Below, one piece after another: positions 39,934 through 49,808 of a stretch of DNA of 64,000 nt. The translations under genes and the position numbers were made by a program. Origin of the DNA: an uncultured SAR116 cluster alpha proteobacterium. Its GTDB lineage: Bacteria > Pseudomonadota > Alphaproteobacteria > Puniceispirillales > Puniceispirillaceae. A model generated the notes under the pieces. That model made no database searches. It had not been told where the DNA came from and saw only the letters and a program-made list of their open reading frames with translations. Location of the stretch: NCBI GenBank assembly GCA_902523435.1, contig CABYZM010000004.1, positions 27,055 to 91,054 of the forward strand, given 5' to 3'. The stretch's first letter is position 1. Every line of letters starts with the position of its first letter.

Positions 39934-40865
39934 TGAGCATTCTTGTTATTGTCGAACATGATAATGGTACTGTAAATGCAGCAACGCTGAACACTGTCGC
40001 CGCAGCCCAGGCTATCGGCGGCGATATTCACGCGCTTGTCTCTGGACATAATTGCAGCACAGCAGCAGAGGCGGCTGCAGCGATTGCAGGAATCAGCAAA
40101 GTGATTGTTTCTGATGCAGCTGAAAACGCGAATGGGCTGGCTGAAAATATCGCTCCACTGATCGCAGGCATGGCGGACAGCTATTCCCATATTCTGGCTC
40201 CGGCGACAACTTATGGAAAAAATATTCTGCCACGTGTAGCTGCCTTAAGTGATACAGCACAGATTTCAGATATTATCGCTGTGATTGATAAAGACACTTT
40301 CCAACGGCCCATCTACGCAGGAAATGCACTAGCAACAGTGCGGTCAGGCGATGCGCTTAAAATCATCACAGTCCGCAGCACGGCCTTTGAAGCGGTTGCA
40401 GACACGGGAGGCACAGCAACAATTGAACAAATTGATGCAGCCGGTGATGCCGGCCTGTCTTCTTTTGAGAAGTCTGAGTTGTCAAAGTCAGAACGCCCAG
40501 AGCTGACCTCCGCAGGCATTGTGGTATCAGGTGGCCGCGGCATGCAGGATGGCTCAAATTTTGGTATGCTTGAAAAAATCGCTGATAAGCTAGGTGCCGC
40601 AGTTGGCGCGTCCAGAGCTGCTGTTGACGCGGGTTTCGTACCAAATGATTATCAGGTTGGCCAGACAGGCAAAGTGGTTGCCCCTGATTTATACATGGCT
40701 GTTGGGATTTCAGGTGCGATCCAGCATCTGGCTGGCATGAAAGACAGCAAGGTTATTGTCGCCATTAACAAAGATGACGAGGCTCCAATTTTCCAAGTTG
40801 CCGATTACGGACTGGTCGCTGATTTGTTTGACGCTGTACCCGAGCTTGATACAGAATTGGGCTGA
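39933..40865 (+). CDS. etfA: Electron transfer flavoprotein subunit alpha
   Basis: FAD-binding partner of EtfB. The 310 residues hold the N-terminal [17 protein letters not shown] and the C-terminal FAD motifs [36 protein letters not shown] and [16 protein letters not shown]. Two consecutive ATGs (39930 and 39933) overlap the etfB stop; the second keeps the usual ribosome-site spacing. Confidence 0.97.
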   Translation: MSILVIVEHDNGTVNAATLNTVAAAQAIGGDIHALVSGHNCSTAAEAAAAIAGISKVIVSDAAENANGLAENIAPLIAGMADSYSHILAPATTYGKNILPRVAALSDTAQISDIIAVIDKDTFQRPIYAGNALATVRSGDALKIITVRSTAFEAVADTGGTATIEQIDAAGDAGLSSFEKSELSKSERPELTSAGIVVSGGRGMQDGSNFGMLEKIADKLGAAVGASRAAVDAGFVPNDYQVGQTGKVVAPDLYMAVGISGAIQHLAGMKDSKVIVAINKDDEAPIFQVADYGLVADLFDAVPELDTELG

Positions 40866-40912
40866 CCTGCAGGGGTGCGTTCAGCATCACGTCAGGATAA
40901 GCTAGCAGGCGT

Positions 40913-41482
40913 TCAGCTGAAATAGTTCCTGATGTGGTGAAGAACGGGGGCTGTATCCCACTCTGCAGGCCCTGTATGCGAAGCATATTCAGACTGATTG
41001 GGCTTGATCAGCAAGGTGGTTGGCAGGACCCGTAACTGAACTGCACGGGCCCATTCGCCTTTAGGATCATAAGCTGATAGCGGGGTGGTAACGCTGCGTT
41101 GATCGAGGAATGGCTGCGCAACAGCAGCCCCGCCCCGGTCAAGGTTTACTAGAATCACCTGTATGGATGCAGCCTTGAGCTGAGTAGCTGCAGCTTCAAG
41201 AGCTGGCAGTTCGACAATACACGGCGCACACCAGCTGGCCCAAAAATTGACCAGCAGTGCCTGTCCTGACATATCAGCAAGCTGCAAAGGCTGACCAGAT
41301 TGAGTCATCAACGCTGTAAAAGGCAAGGGCTGCGTTCCTGCTGTCAGCTTTAGCGCACCTTCATCTGCTGTGGCAGATAAAAAGGGGACAGCCAGCAATA
41401 CAGGCGCCAATAACAGAGCCGCTGCTTGACGGCGAGTTAAGATTTGGGGCTGATCATTTCTCATTTCTGTCTTATAAGACAT
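40913..41482 (-). CDS. TlpA-family thioredoxin-like protein with Tat-like signal
   Basis: Exported thiol-disulfide protein of 189 residues. The N-terminus has a twin-arginine-like signal (LTRRQAAALLLAPVLLAVPF). A thioredoxin fold follows with the active site WCAPC in VNFWASWCAPCIVELPAL and a cis-proline region near RVLPTTLL. Such proteins reduce or oxidise periplasmic thiols, for example in cytochrome c or oxidase maturation. It is directly divergent from argH, a conserved alphaproteobacterial arrangement, and converges with etfA. Confidence 0.9.
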   Translation of the reverse strand: MSYKTEMRNDQPQILTRRQAAALLLAPVLLAVPFLSATADEGALKLTAGTQPLPFTALMTQSGQPLQLADMSGQALLVNFWASWCAPCIVELPALEAAATQLKAASIQVILVNLDRGGAAVAQPFLDQRSVTTPLSAYDPKGEWARAVQLRVLPTTLLIKPNQSEYASHTGPAEWDTAPVLHHIRNYFS

Positions 41483-41565
41483 AAAAAGGCACCTAAAGTT
41501 AGAGCAGTTTGAGCGAACAGCAACAGTTATACCACAGTCTGTGATACTTTGAATGGGGATTTAGC

Positions 41566-42999
41566 ATGAGACCCTCCAAACCACATCATTCTAGCCAGAA
41601 AAAGGCATCAACAATCTGGGGCGGCCGGTTTGCTAACGGGCCATCACAGCTGATGCAGGAAATTAACGCCTCAATCAGCTTCGACAAAACCCTTTACCGT
41701 CAAGATATCGCCGGGTCAATTGCGCATGCAAAGATGCTGGCAGACCAGAATATATTGACTGCTGATGACCGTGATCAAATCATTTCTGGCTTGCAGCAAA
41801 TCGAAAAGGATATTGACGCTGGTACATTCATATTTTCAGACCAGCTTGAAGATATCCATATGAATATTGAGACGCGGCTTGCAGAGCTAATTGGTAATCC
41901 GGCAAAACGACTACATACAGCCCGATCCCGAAATGATCAGGTCGCCACAGATCTCAGGCTTTGGCTGCGGGAAGCCATTACAGATATTGACGGCATGCTT
42001 GCCGGGCTGCAGGAAGCTTTGCTTGATCAGGCAGAGGCTCATAGCGAGACCGTGATGCCAGGCTATACACATCTGCAGACGGCTCAGCCAATTACTTTTG
42101 GCTTTCACCTGATGGCTTATGTGCAGATGCTTGGACGAGACCGCAGCCGTTTTGCTGACTGTTCCAAGCGTATGAATGAATCCCCACTTGGTGCAGCAGC
42201 ACTTGCCGGCACATCGCATCCGATTGATCGGCATAAAACAGCTGCCTTGCTGGACTTTGAACAGCCTATGGCAAATGCCATGGATGCTGTTTCCGCCCGT
42301 GATTTTGCCGTTGAATTCATGTCTGCAGCGTCTATCTGTTCAACTCATCTGTCACGTCTTGCTGAAGAAATTGTGATATGGTCTACAGACAGATTTGGCT
42401 TTATCAGCTTATCTGATGCCTATACAACAGGCTCTTCAATCATGCCACAGAAACGCAATCCTGATGCAGCAGAGCTAATCCGGGCGAAGCCTGGCCGGAT
42501 AATGGGTGACATGGTCGCATTGCTGACTGTCTTAAAAGGCCTGCCACTCGCCTATGGCAAGGATATGCAGGAAGATAAGGAACCTGTATTTGATGCGGAG
42601 AAATCACTCTGCATCAGCCTGATGGCAATGACAGGCATGATAGAAGATATGACCGTTCATCCGGAGGCGATGCGCCAGGCCCTGAGAAAAGGCCATCCAA
42701 CGGCAACAGATCTGGCAGATTATTTGGTCGCTGAGCTTAATATTCCTTTTAGAAATGCGCATCACATCACGGGTGCGCTGGTCGCCCTTGCAGATGAAAA
42801 AGGTTGTGGACTCGATGACTTGTCGCTGGAAGAACTGCAGTCTGTTGAGCCACAACTGACTGGTGCAGTCCAGGCTATTTTATCCATTGACCATGCTGTG
42901 GCAGCCAGAACAAGCTATGGTGGCACAGCCCCTGAGCAGGTGCGCGCCTGCATCACTGAAGCTAGAGCTCAGTTTCTGTTCGTTACCAACGCGACATAA
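41566..42999 (+). CDS. argH: Argininosuccinate lyase
   Basis: Final step of arginine synthesis, splitting argininosuccinate into arginine and fumarate. The 477 residues start with [19 protein letters not shown] and carry the fumarase-superfamily signature [33 protein letters not shown] and [17 protein letters not shown] lies 7 bases before the ATG. A small lipoprotein gene and lysA follow in the same direction. Confidence 0.97.
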   Translation: MRPSKPHHSSQKKASTIWGGRFANGPSQLMQEINASISFDKTLYRQDIAGSIAHAKMLADQNILTADDRDQIISGLQQIEKDIDAGTFIFSDQLEDIHMNIETRLAELIGNPAKRLHTARSRNDQVATDLRLWLREAITDIDGMLAGLQEALLDQAEAHSETVMPGYTHLQTAQPITFGFHLMAYVQMLGRDRSRFADCSKRMNESPLGAAALAGTSHPIDRHKTAALLDFEQPMANAMDAVSARDFAVEFMSAASICSTHLSRLAEEIVIWSTDRFGFISLSDAYTTGSSIMPQKRNPDAAELIRAKPGRIMGDMVALLTVLKGLPLAYGKDMQEDKEPVFDAEKSLCISLMAMTGMIEDMTVHPEAMRQALRKGHPTATDLADYLVAELNIPFRNAHHITGALVALADEKGCGLDDLSLEELQSVEPQLTGAVQAILSIDHAVAARTSYGGTAPEQVRACITEARAQFLFVTNAT

Positions 43000-43020
43000 C
43001 AGTGCAAGGAAAGTAACCTC

Positions 43021-43143
43021 ATGCGTATTTTTATTATTTTACTGTCTGGCCTGCTGATTGCAGGAGCGCTGACAGCTTGTGGCAAGAAAGGCAATCCGGT
43101 ACGCCCATCTGAAGTGACTGAAACAGAACAAGCGGCCGGCTAA
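43021..43143 (+). CDS. Small LptM-like lipoprotein (40 aa)
   Basis: A 40-residue ORF between argH (21 bases) and lysA (8 bases). It has a hydrophobic signal with lipobox LTAC and the mature start CGKKGNPVRPSE, matching the CGxKGP-type motif of LptM/YifL lipoproteins. In enterobacteria LptM helps assemble the LptD-LptE LPS translocon. The position before lysA is conserved from gamma- to alphaproteobacteria. Confidence 0.85.
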   Translation: MRIFIILLSGLLIAGALTACGKKGNPVRPSEVTETEQAAG

Positions 43144-43151
43144 ATAAACGA

Positions 43152-44411
43152 ATGAGACATATAAGAAGAAATGAGCGCGGCCAACTGACCATAGGCGGCC
43201 ACATGGCAGTTGATTTAGCTGAGCGGTTTGGCACACCCCTTTACGTTTATTCAGGTGATGGGCTCGTTGCTCATTATGCTGCTTTTGAAGCTGCTGTATC
43301 CGAGCTGGACTGTGTTGTGCATTATGCCGTTAAAGCTAATTCGTCACTTGGGGTTCTCGGCTTGTTAGCACAGCAGGGTGCTGGCGCTGATATTGTTTCA
43401 GGTGGTGAGATGAAGCGCGCCCTTATCGCAGGCATAGCCCCAGATAAAATAGTGTTTTCAGGGGTCGGCAAAACAGATGATGAAATCAGAGCCGCTCTGC
43501 AGGCAGGCATAGCCCAAATCAACGCAGAATCAGCAACTGAACTGCGCCATATTAGTCAAATTGCAGCAGAGACAAAGCAGCAAGCTGCTGTTGCCCTGCG
43601 AGTGAATGTGAATGTTGATCCGGGCAGTCACGCAAAAATTTCCACAGGTCAGCGATCAACAAAATTCGGCATTCCTGTTGCAAATGGTGAAGCCGCCATG
43701 TTGTATCGCCAGCTCTGTTCTGATCCGAATCTTATCCCACGGGGTCTTGCTGTGCATATTGGCTCGCAGCTGCGCAAGCTGGATCCGTTTGAGCTTGCCT
43801 ATCAGGAACTTCTGGTATTAGCTGACATGCTTCGTGCAGAAGGGCTGGATGTGCCCATGCTGGATTTAGGAGGTGGACTTGGCGTGGATTATGAAGAGGA
43901 CAAAACACCCGATTTTGACGCCTATGGACAGATGGTTACGCGTATTTTTGCCAGCCGGGACTATAAGGTAGGTTTTGAGCCAGGAAGGTCAATCGCCGCA
44001 GATAATGGTGTATTTCTAACCAGAACCTTATTTGTCAAAAAAGGTGAAAATAAGCGGTTCATCATTGTTGATGGGGCTATGAATGACCTAATCAGACCGA
44101 CGCTCTATGAGGCATTTCACAGAATAGAACCTGTTGGCCAACCCAATCCTGTAATAGGGCTTGCTGATATCGTTGGGCCAGTGTGTGAAACAGGTGATTA
44201 TCTGGGACAAGGCCGCGCTATGCCAGCAATTGCCGAAGGTGAGATCTTGGCCGTTCTGTCTGCCGGGGCCTATGGGGCCGTAATGATGTCAAACTATAAT
44301 ACACGTCCAGAAGCAGCTGAAGTAATGATCCATGATGAGGCGGTACATGTTCTGCGGCCTAGACGCAATGTTAAAGATCTTCTGAAACTAGAACACAACC
44401 CATTCAGCTGA
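43152..44411 (+). CDS. lysA: Diaminopimelate decarboxylase
   Basis: PLP enzyme decarboxylating meso-diaminopimelate to lysine. The 419 residues show the PLP lysine in YAVKANSSLGVL, the glycine loop LDLGGGLGVDYEED, GFEPGRSIAAD, and the catalytic Cys in VCETGDYLGQGR. Final gene of the argH-lptM-like-lysA set. Confidence 0.96.
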   Translation: MRHIRRNERGQLTIGGHMAVDLAERFGTPLYVYSGDGLVAHYAAFEAAVSELDCVVHYAVKANSSLGVLGLLAQQGAGADIVSGGEMKRALIAGIAPDKIVFSGVGKTDDEIRAALQAGIAQINAESATELRHISQIAAETKQQAAVALRVNVNVDPGSHAKISTGQRSTKFGIPVANGEAAMLYRQLCSDPNLIPRGLAVHIGSQLRKLDPFELAYQELLVLADMLRAEGLDVPMLDLGGGLGVDYEEDKTPDFDAYGQMVTRIFASRDYKVGFEPGRSIAADNGVFLTRTLFVKKGENKRFIIVDGAMNDLIRPTLYEAFHRIEPVGQPNPVIGLADIVGPVCETGDYLGQGRAMPAIAEGEILAVLSAGAYGAVMMSNYNTRPEAAEVMIHDEAVHVLRPRRNVKDLLKLEHNPFS

Positions 44412-44428
44412 GCATGATATATATCTGC

Positions 44429-45031
44429 CTAAAATAAGCGTGGCGGCATGCGTTCAGCTACGGCTTCAACAATGACATTGGGGTTTTTTGCACCATCCAC
44501 TTCTAATTGAACAAAAAAGGGCACAGACTGTCCTGTATCAATAAAATATTCATCTGGTTTAATTTTTTGCTGATAGAGCTCCGCACCATCTGCGGCTAAA
44601 ACTCGCAAATTTAACATTGAGGCATGGGCACGGAAGTCGCTTTTGTTGAAAACAACACCCCTCACCCGAATCAGGTTTTCATGATATTGAGTATTTAAAT
44701 CGCGCACCTCTAACACAGATGGATCTGGAACAATTGTCAGACCAGCAAGTTCAAATGAAGAGATCAATCCTGGAAACTGAGCAGTTAGAGGACCACGAAA
44801 GCTGAATAGTCCAACAGAAACAAACATCAGAACTACAATAATTGCAGCTGGATAGCGTAATCGGGCTGCTATTTCGCTTAGCAGGCTAATATCGGACGTT
44901 TTGCCAGCTGCTTTCCGTTCAGCCCTCCAGACATGTTTACATACCGAACAGCGTACCTGCTGTCCCAGCGGCGCAATGGCTTTTTCATCCACACGGAAAA
45001 TAGTTTTACAATTTTCACATGTTAATAACAT
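44429..45031 (-). CDS. MJ0042-type zinc-ribbon protein with DUF3426-like tail
   Basis: A 200-residue protein. Residues 1-38 form a zinc ribbon (CENCKTIFRVDE then CSVCKHVW), the MJ0042 motif. A transmembrane helix follows at about 57-77 (AAIIVVLMFVSVGLFSF). The rest is a predicted beta domain with VRGVVFNKSDFRAHASML resembling DUF3426. The topology implies a cytoplasmic zinc finger tied to a periplasmic domain. Function unknown. ATG 45031 is preferred, giving MLLTCENCKTIFRV as is typical; ATG 45064 adds 11 residues. Confidence 0.85.
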   Translation of the reverse strand: MLLTCENCKTIFRVDEKAIAPLGQQVRCSVCKHVWRAERKAAGKTSDISLLSEIAARLRYPAAIIVVLMFVSVGLFSFRGPLTAQFPGLISSFELAGLTIVPDPSVLEVRDLNTQYHENLIRVRGVVFNKSDFRAHASMLNLRVLAADGAELYQQKIKPDEYFIDTGQSVPFFVQLEVDGAKNPNVIVEAVAERMPPRLF

Positions 45032-45152
45032 AAGTTTATTCTCTTCTCCCTTATCTGATGTCATAATTAGCTTAACTTGAACTTAGAGACCATCCGTTTT
45101 TATTTTTAACCAAAAGAGCATATCCTTAAGACGAACGATACGGGCAAGGGCA

Positions 45153-45776
45153 GTGACTATTTCTAAAGAAGATAGACAGATAGCTACCTATCGACGTGAC
45201 CAAACTGTAAAGCGCATAATTAAATTAAGTGCTCTAGGTGTTTTAGCAGTGGCGGCTTGCCTGCAACATTTTGTGCTGACCCTTCCGCAGCCAAAAGCGG
45301 GGTTGCCTACTCCGACTGACGGCCTTGTTGTTCCCACCGGTGGACAGGCCAGAATACAAGAGGGACTGATGCTTCTCCAGAATAAAACTGCCCAGCGTAT
45401 GCTGATCACAGGTGTTGGCCATTCAGTATCCAAAAAAGCACTGATAAGAAAGCTGAATTTATCTGCTGCGCAGCTGGCGATATTTAACTGTTGCGTCGAT
45501 ATTGAAAAAACCGCTATGGATACAAAAGGCAATGCGCACGCCGCACGGATGTGGGCAGAGGCAAATAAGTTTTCAACAATACGGCTGGTCACAGCCAATT
45601 ATCATTTGGCCCGTGCAGACCTTGAACTCAAACGCCTGATGCGGGGCTACACAATCAGGAGCTGGCCAGTTATACCGCCGGACCTCCAGCTTAACGGCTG
45701 GTACCTTCATTGGCCCACTGTTAGACTGCTGGCAAAAGAATATGCTAAATACCTGTTAGCCCGAGTCTGGATTTAA
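45153..45776 (+). CDS. YdcF/DUF218 family protein
   Basis: A 207-residue protein with one N-terminal membrane helix (about 22-44) and a DUF218 domain: DGLVVPTGGQARIQEGL, RMLITGVGH and the conserved DTKGNAHAARMWAEA and LVTANYHLARADLELKR. The family includes SanA and ElyC, linked to envelope integrity. The start is GTG 45153. Its stop overlaps the tyrC stop codon region by 4 bases (convergent). Confidence 0.85.
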   Translation: MTISKEDRQIATYRRDQTVKRIIKLSALGVLAVAACLQHFVLTLPQPKAGLPTPTDGLVVPTGGQARIQEGLMLLQNKTAQRMLITGVGHSVSKKALIRKLNLSAAQLAIFNCCVDIEKTAMDTKGNAHAARMWAEANKFSTIRLVTANYHLARADLELKRLMRGYTIRSWPVIPPDLQLNGWYLHWPTVRLLAKEYAKYLLARVWI

Positions 45777-46657
45777 TCCTGACCCGCATCAATAATTGAC
45801 CGTCTGATCGCCCGTGTGCGACTGAATAAATCATGTAATTTATCGCCCTCCTTCCATCTTATAGCGCGTTGCAAATAACTCAAATCTTCTGAAAAACGCT
45901 GCAGCATCTCCAGGACAGCCTCATTATTATTGAGAAACACATCTCGCCACATGACAGGATCCGAAGAGGCAATTCGGGTGAAGTCGCGGAACCCCGAGGC
46001 CGAGAACCGAATAACATCATTTTTTAAATCTTGTTCAAGATCAACAGCAGTCCCAACAATTGTATAAGCGATAAGATGTGGAAGATGTGATGTAATCGCC
46101 AACACACGATCATGATAATCGGCATCCATAGTTTCAACCATGGCGCCCAGATCAGATAGAAAAGTTGTCAGACCAGCTACTTTGTCTTCTGGGGATCCAT
46201 TTGGCAGGATCAGCCAATAGCGCTTTTCAAACAGACTGGCGAACCCAGCTGCAGGGCCTGAAAATTCTGTGCCTGCCAAAGGATGACCCGGAATAAAATT
46301 ACAGGCCTCCGGAACAAAAGGGAGAACATCACGGATAACGGAACGTTTTGTTGACCCTGTATCAGTAATCACACAACCTGGTCTGAGATAAGGGGCTATG
46401 TCTTTGATTACCTGTTCCATCACACCTACTGGAATAGCCAGAATAACGAGTTCAGCATCTTCGACAGCCTGCTGCAGCGTAGTTGTTATCTTTATATGCG
46501 ATAGCAAATCTGCTGCTTCCGCACGCACATCAGGATTATTGTCGTATGCCGCGAAGGTGACGGGTAAATTGCGGTATTTAGCAGCATGAACAATCGATGC
46601 CCCGATAAGACCAATTCCGATAACTGCAATACGTGAAAAAGGGTAGGAAGTTGCCAA
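45773..46657 (-). CDS. tyrC: Prephenate/arogenate dehydrogenase
   Basis: NAD-dependent step to tyrosine. The 294 residues show an N-terminal Rossmann motif VIGIGLIGASIVHAA, the TDTGSTKRSVI segment, the catalytic His in FIPGHPLAGTEFSGP, and ITSHLPHLIAYTIV. The gene lies 18 bases after hisC and is the last of the chorismate mutase-hisC-tyrC series, a common alphaproteobacterial aromatic cluster. The cyclohexadienyl type is inferred from context. Confidence 0.93.
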   Translation of the reverse strand: MATSYPFSRIAVIGIGLIGASIVHAAKYRNLPVTFAAYDNNPDVRAEAADLLSHIKITTTLQQAVEDAELVILAIPVGVMEQVIKDIAPYLRPGCVITDTGSTKRSVIRDVLPFVPEACNFIPGHPLAGTEFSGPAAGFASLFEKRYWLILPNGSPEDKVAGLTTFLSDLGAMVETMDADYHDRVLAITSHLPHLIAYTIVGTAVDLEQDLKNDVIRFSASGFRDFTRIASSDPVMWRDVFLNNNEAVLEMLQRFSEDLSYLQRAIRWKEGDKLHDLFSRTRAIRRSIIDAGQD

Positions 46658-46675
46658 GACACTGATCCTTTTTGA

Positions 46676-47785
46676 CTACCGACTTTGCGTGGGTTGCATC
46701 AATCGCAGAAAGGCCTCTTTCACAACGGCCATTTCTTCGTCAGTGCCAATTGACATCCGTAAACAGTCGCCAAGCCCATAAGGCTCCATGGTTCTGAGTA
46801 GGATATTTTGTGTCGCAAAAAAATCTGATGCCTGCTGCGCTGATGGCCCTGTTTGGGGGTCAAACCGAAATAGAATGAAGTTTGTTGAAGAGGGCACTAC
46901 CTCGAGGCCTAGTTGCGCTAGAAAAAAACTCATGGCCGAGATCCATTTATCATTATGGGCAACTGATTTTTTTTGAAATTCTCTATCCTGAACAGCCGCA
47001 ATGCCCGCTCGGAAAGCCACCTGATTGACAGAGAATGGCCCACGGATAGATGCCAATGTTGTAAGCAACTCTGGTGAACAATAGGCCCAGCCAAGCCGAA
47101 AACCAGCGAGACCATGCAGCTTTGAAAAGGTCCGCGTCATCACAACATTATCTGCGTTTTCAACCATGCGCGCAGCTTCATCAGAAAAAGACTTATCCAG
47201 ATATTCAGCGTAAGCCCAGTCTAAAACTAGCAGTACATGAGGGGGTAGGTTAGAATGCAAGCGGCGCACCTCATCCAACGAAATCATCGTTCCGGTAGGG
47301 TTGTTGGGATTCACCAGAAATACAATTTTGGTCTTGTCATTCACGGCTGCCAACAGATTGTCAACGCTAGTCACCATATCCATATCATCAGCCTTTACAA
47401 CTGTGCCGCCTGCGATGCGGGTCGCTTGCGGGATCACAAGAAAAGCATACTGACTCATAACAACTTCGTCACCAGGCTCAAGGTAAGCCATTGTTATAAG
47501 ACTGATCAACTCGTCAGATCCATTTGAGGAGAGGATACGGGACGAATCAAGACCATAGCGTTCAGCAATTGCCGTGTTGAGATGCTGGTCCTGAACTTCT
47601 GGATAACGATGAGGTGCCATCCCGTCATCCTGCAGCGCCTTCTTGACATGCGGTGAGACCCCAAGAGCGCCTTCATTTGCAGACAGCCTGATCAGTCGTC
47701 CCTGCTTTGCTTCACCAAAGGACGGCCGGTACGATAGAAGTGACCGTATCGCTGCTTTCGGCTGTGGTTTGGGTGGGTGCTTCAT
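46676..47785 (-). CDS. hisC: Histidinol-phosphate/aromatic aminotransferase
   Basis: PLP-dependent aminotransferase of the HisC family. The 369 residues include LSANEGALGVSP, NPNNPTGTMISLDEV, DWAYAEYL and the PLP lysine in TRTFSKLHGLAGFRLGW. Sitting between the chorismate mutase gene and tyrC, it probably acts on aromatic as well as histidine precursors. Confidence 0.94.
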   Translation of the reverse strand: MKHPPKPQPKAAIRSLLSYRPSFGEAKQGRLIRLSANEGALGVSPHVKKALQDDGMAPHRYPEVQDQHLNTAIAERYGLDSSRILSSNGSDELISLITMAYLEPGDEVVMSQYAFLVIPQATRIAGGTVVKADDMDMVTSVDNLLAAVNDKTKIVFLVNPNNPTGTMISLDEVRRLHSNLPPHVLLVLDWAYAEYLDKSFSDEAARMVENADNVVMTRTFSKLHGLAGFRLGWAYCSPELLTTLASIRGPFSVNQVAFRAGIAAVQDREFQKKSVAHNDKWISAMSFFLAQLGLEVVPSSTNFILFRFDPQTGPSAQQASDFFATQNILLRTMEPYGLGDCLRMSIGTDEEMAVVKEAFLRLMQPTQSR

Positions 47786-47858
47786 CTATTTGCCTATGGT
47801 ATATTGAAATGTCGATCTTATGGCCACAGACCGCTCGACCCACTGAACCGACGCAAGT

Positions 47859-48515
47859 TTAGCCAATCAAGGTGCAGATGCCAAGCACAGACCGATCAGA
47901 GGGTAAATTCTCTTCTGCTACTGCAGCCAGCTCGATTATTTGCTGTCTTTCATCGTAGGTCACAAGGCAATCCTGCGTAGTTTTGTCAGGCAGCTGAGTG
48001 CCCAAAATAAAAGCTGTAGGGATAGAGTCTGGCGGGCGCAGAAGCGGCAGCCCCGCAATAATTTTTACAGGCTGTTCCAAACCAAGCTGGCTGTGAATAC
48101 TGTTCAGCTCATCAGCTTCAACGACTCCAATATCTGCTGCTCCTATGGCCAGCTGGTGACACAGCTCAAGAGGCATACCTGTCTGTTTTACGCTCAGTTG
48201 TCCAGCTGCAAATAAACGTGCTGTCTGTTCACTCTTATCCGTCATCAAAATTGTGAAATCAGAGTATTGGCGAGCAATTGATGCTGAAATAACCGCCCGC
48301 CAGACAGCAATGATGACTGGCTGAAGTTGGGGGTCGGCTGCGGCACACAAGCGCGCCAGAAGTTGTGCTTCACGATCTGGACGAAATACGGACGCGCCAT
48401 TCGGTTTTACCTCAGCAACCTGTTCGGCCATCTTGAGCCGGCGCGAAAGCAGGTCTAAAATCTGCTGATCAACCAGGTCAATCTGCGCCCGCAAGCGCAT
48501 TAGATCATTATCCAT
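47859..48515 (-). CDS. Chorismate mutase (AroQ) with C-terminal extension
   Basis: Residues about 1-85 form an AroQ-type chorismate mutase: MRLRAQIDLVDQQILDLLSRR, then the catalytic-lysine helix MAEQVAEVK and FRPDREAQLL. The remaining 130 residues (from ILMTDKSEQTARLF) look like an alpha/beta domain with degenerate similarity to prephenate-dehydratase or periplasmic-binding folds, but no TRF dehydratase motif is seen. This two-part form is usual in alphaproteobacteria upstream of hisC-tyrC. Prephenate dehydratase activity is not supported. Confidence 0.88.
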   Translation of the reverse strand: MDNDLMRLRAQIDLVDQQILDLLSRRLKMAEQVAEVKPNGASVFRPDREAQLLARLCAAADPQLQPVIIAVWRAVISASIARQYSDFTILMTDKSEQTARLFAAGQLSVKQTGMPLELCHQLAIGAADIGVVEADELNSIHSQLGLEQPVKIIAGLPLLRPPDSIPTAFILGTQLPDKTTQDCLVTYDERQQIIELAAVAEENLPSDRSVLGICTLIG

Positions 48516-48538
48516 TATCTATCGCCTTTACCGCTTGA

Positions 48539-49306
48539 TTACCCTGAATTATCCCCGCTTAATGGCGTGACCGCGCCCGCAGGTTGCCTTACCATAAACT
48601 GCCTCACTTCCTGCCGCAATGCATGACCAGGTTGATGATGAGAGGAATAAAGCCGCTTTTTAGCGACTACGATCAGCACGCCGCCAAACATCGCCCAGCC
48701 AATACGGCCAATCATATGAAATCGTCTCCTCATCACCACAGGCAGTTTTGTCCCAAAAGGCGGCATGTACAGACTGTGTTTAATCTGTATTTGGCCAAAC
48801 CCCACTTGTTCAAGAATTAGCTTCAGTTGGCGCCGGCTGAAAGGTGTGCCCTGACCAAAAGGTGTTTTATCTGCACGTGCCCACAGACTGCGCCGATGCG
48901 GGACAATCATCACCAGCTCGCCCTCCCCTTTCAAGCAGCGCCAGATTTCAGATAAAAATCCAACCTTGTCCGCTACATATTCCAGCGCGTGGCTTACAAA
49001 AACTTGTTCAAAAACATCTGTTGCACAAGGGAATGAGTCACTGGCAATACAGGCGGTGATGACACTCTCATCCTTTGTCCAGGCTAGGACACCTGTCTCT
49101 GCCAACATAAACACAGGCGGCAAAGGTTGACCAGGAGGGTATAAAGGAAACGGATAGCCAACTGCTAACTGTTCTGCTGTATCTGTGAGCGCGCGTATAA
49201 GTCCCGATCTACATTGATGACTGAGTTCAGCAGCCAGGATATCTGCAACCAGAACGCCTTCTGGTGTGCGGTAATAGCTATCTATGTCTGTAATATCCCA
49301 GCTCAT
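48539..49306 (-). CDS. Class I SAM-dependent methyltransferase-like protein
   Basis: A 255-residue protein. The Methyltransf_11-like core is recognisable from FEQVFVSHALEYVADKVGFLSEIWRCLKGEGELVMIVPHRRSLW. The SAM-binding glycine loop (usually GxGxG) is replaced by LAVGYPFPLYP, a feature of this alphaproteobacterial subfamily. Substrate unknown. It lies 23 bases upstream of the chorismate mutase gene. Confidence 0.82.
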   Translation of the reverse strand: MSWDITDIDSYYRTPEGVLVADILAAELSHQCRSGLIRALTDTAEQLAVGYPFPLYPPGQPLPPVFMLAETGVLAWTKDESVITACIASDSFPCATDVFEQVFVSHALEYVADKVGFLSEIWRCLKGEGELVMIVPHRRSLWARADKTPFGQGTPFSRRQLKLILEQVGFGQIQIKHSLYMPPFGTKLPVVMRRRFHMIGRIGWAMFGGVLIVVAKKRLYSSHHQPGHALRQEVRQFMVRQPAGAVTPLSGDNSG

Positions 49307-49414
49307 GACAAGGGACCTGATTAATCTGCTTCAAAAGCTGATGATGAATATCATCTTCTGCCATAATAATAACAACAAAAATAGGGCTTGCACAGAATTA
49401 GCAACAAACCAATG

Positions 49415-49780
49415 TCATGCAAGATCAGAAATCTGATAGGCGGCTTCATTCACATCTTTATAAACATCAGGTTTGGATGTGCGTACACGCAGCCCCACCA
49501 CTGTTTTCATCGACCGTACAGCATTAAAAACCGCACGGGCAAGGGTTTCCTGCAGATCAAAATGCCGTGACTGCGAGATATCCACAACGGTCTGCCGAAT
49601 CTCATCATAATTCAGCGCATCATTAATATTATCTACCGCAGGCTCCATTTCTGGATCCAGCATAACTTCAATATCTATCAGCACCCGTTGAGGCGCAGCC
49701 TTTTCAAAATCATGAATACCAATTGAACAAATTGTCTCGATTCCGGTCAAAAAAAACCGCCGTGTCAATGCTTCAGCCAT
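49415..49780 (-). CDS. folB: Dihydroneopterin aldolase
   Basis: Splits dihydroneopterin into hydroxymethyl-dihydropterin and glycolaldehyde in folate synthesis. From ATG 49780 it has 121 residues; AAGGA lies 8-9 bases upstream. Conserved features are TGIETICSIGIHDFEKAAPQ, the NYDEI segment and the catalytic-lysine region VRTSKPDVYKD. It follows the FolM-like reductase gene by 28 bases. Confidence 0.9.
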   Translation of the reverse strand: MAEALTRRFFLTGIETICSIGIHDFEKAAPQRVLIDIEVMLDPEMEPAVDNINDALNYDEIRQTVVDISQSRHFDLQETLARAVFNAVRSMKTVVGLRVRTSKPDVYKDVNEAAYQISDLA

Positions 49781-49808
49781 AAATTTGTTCCTTTGCTCGC
49801 CGCCCTTA

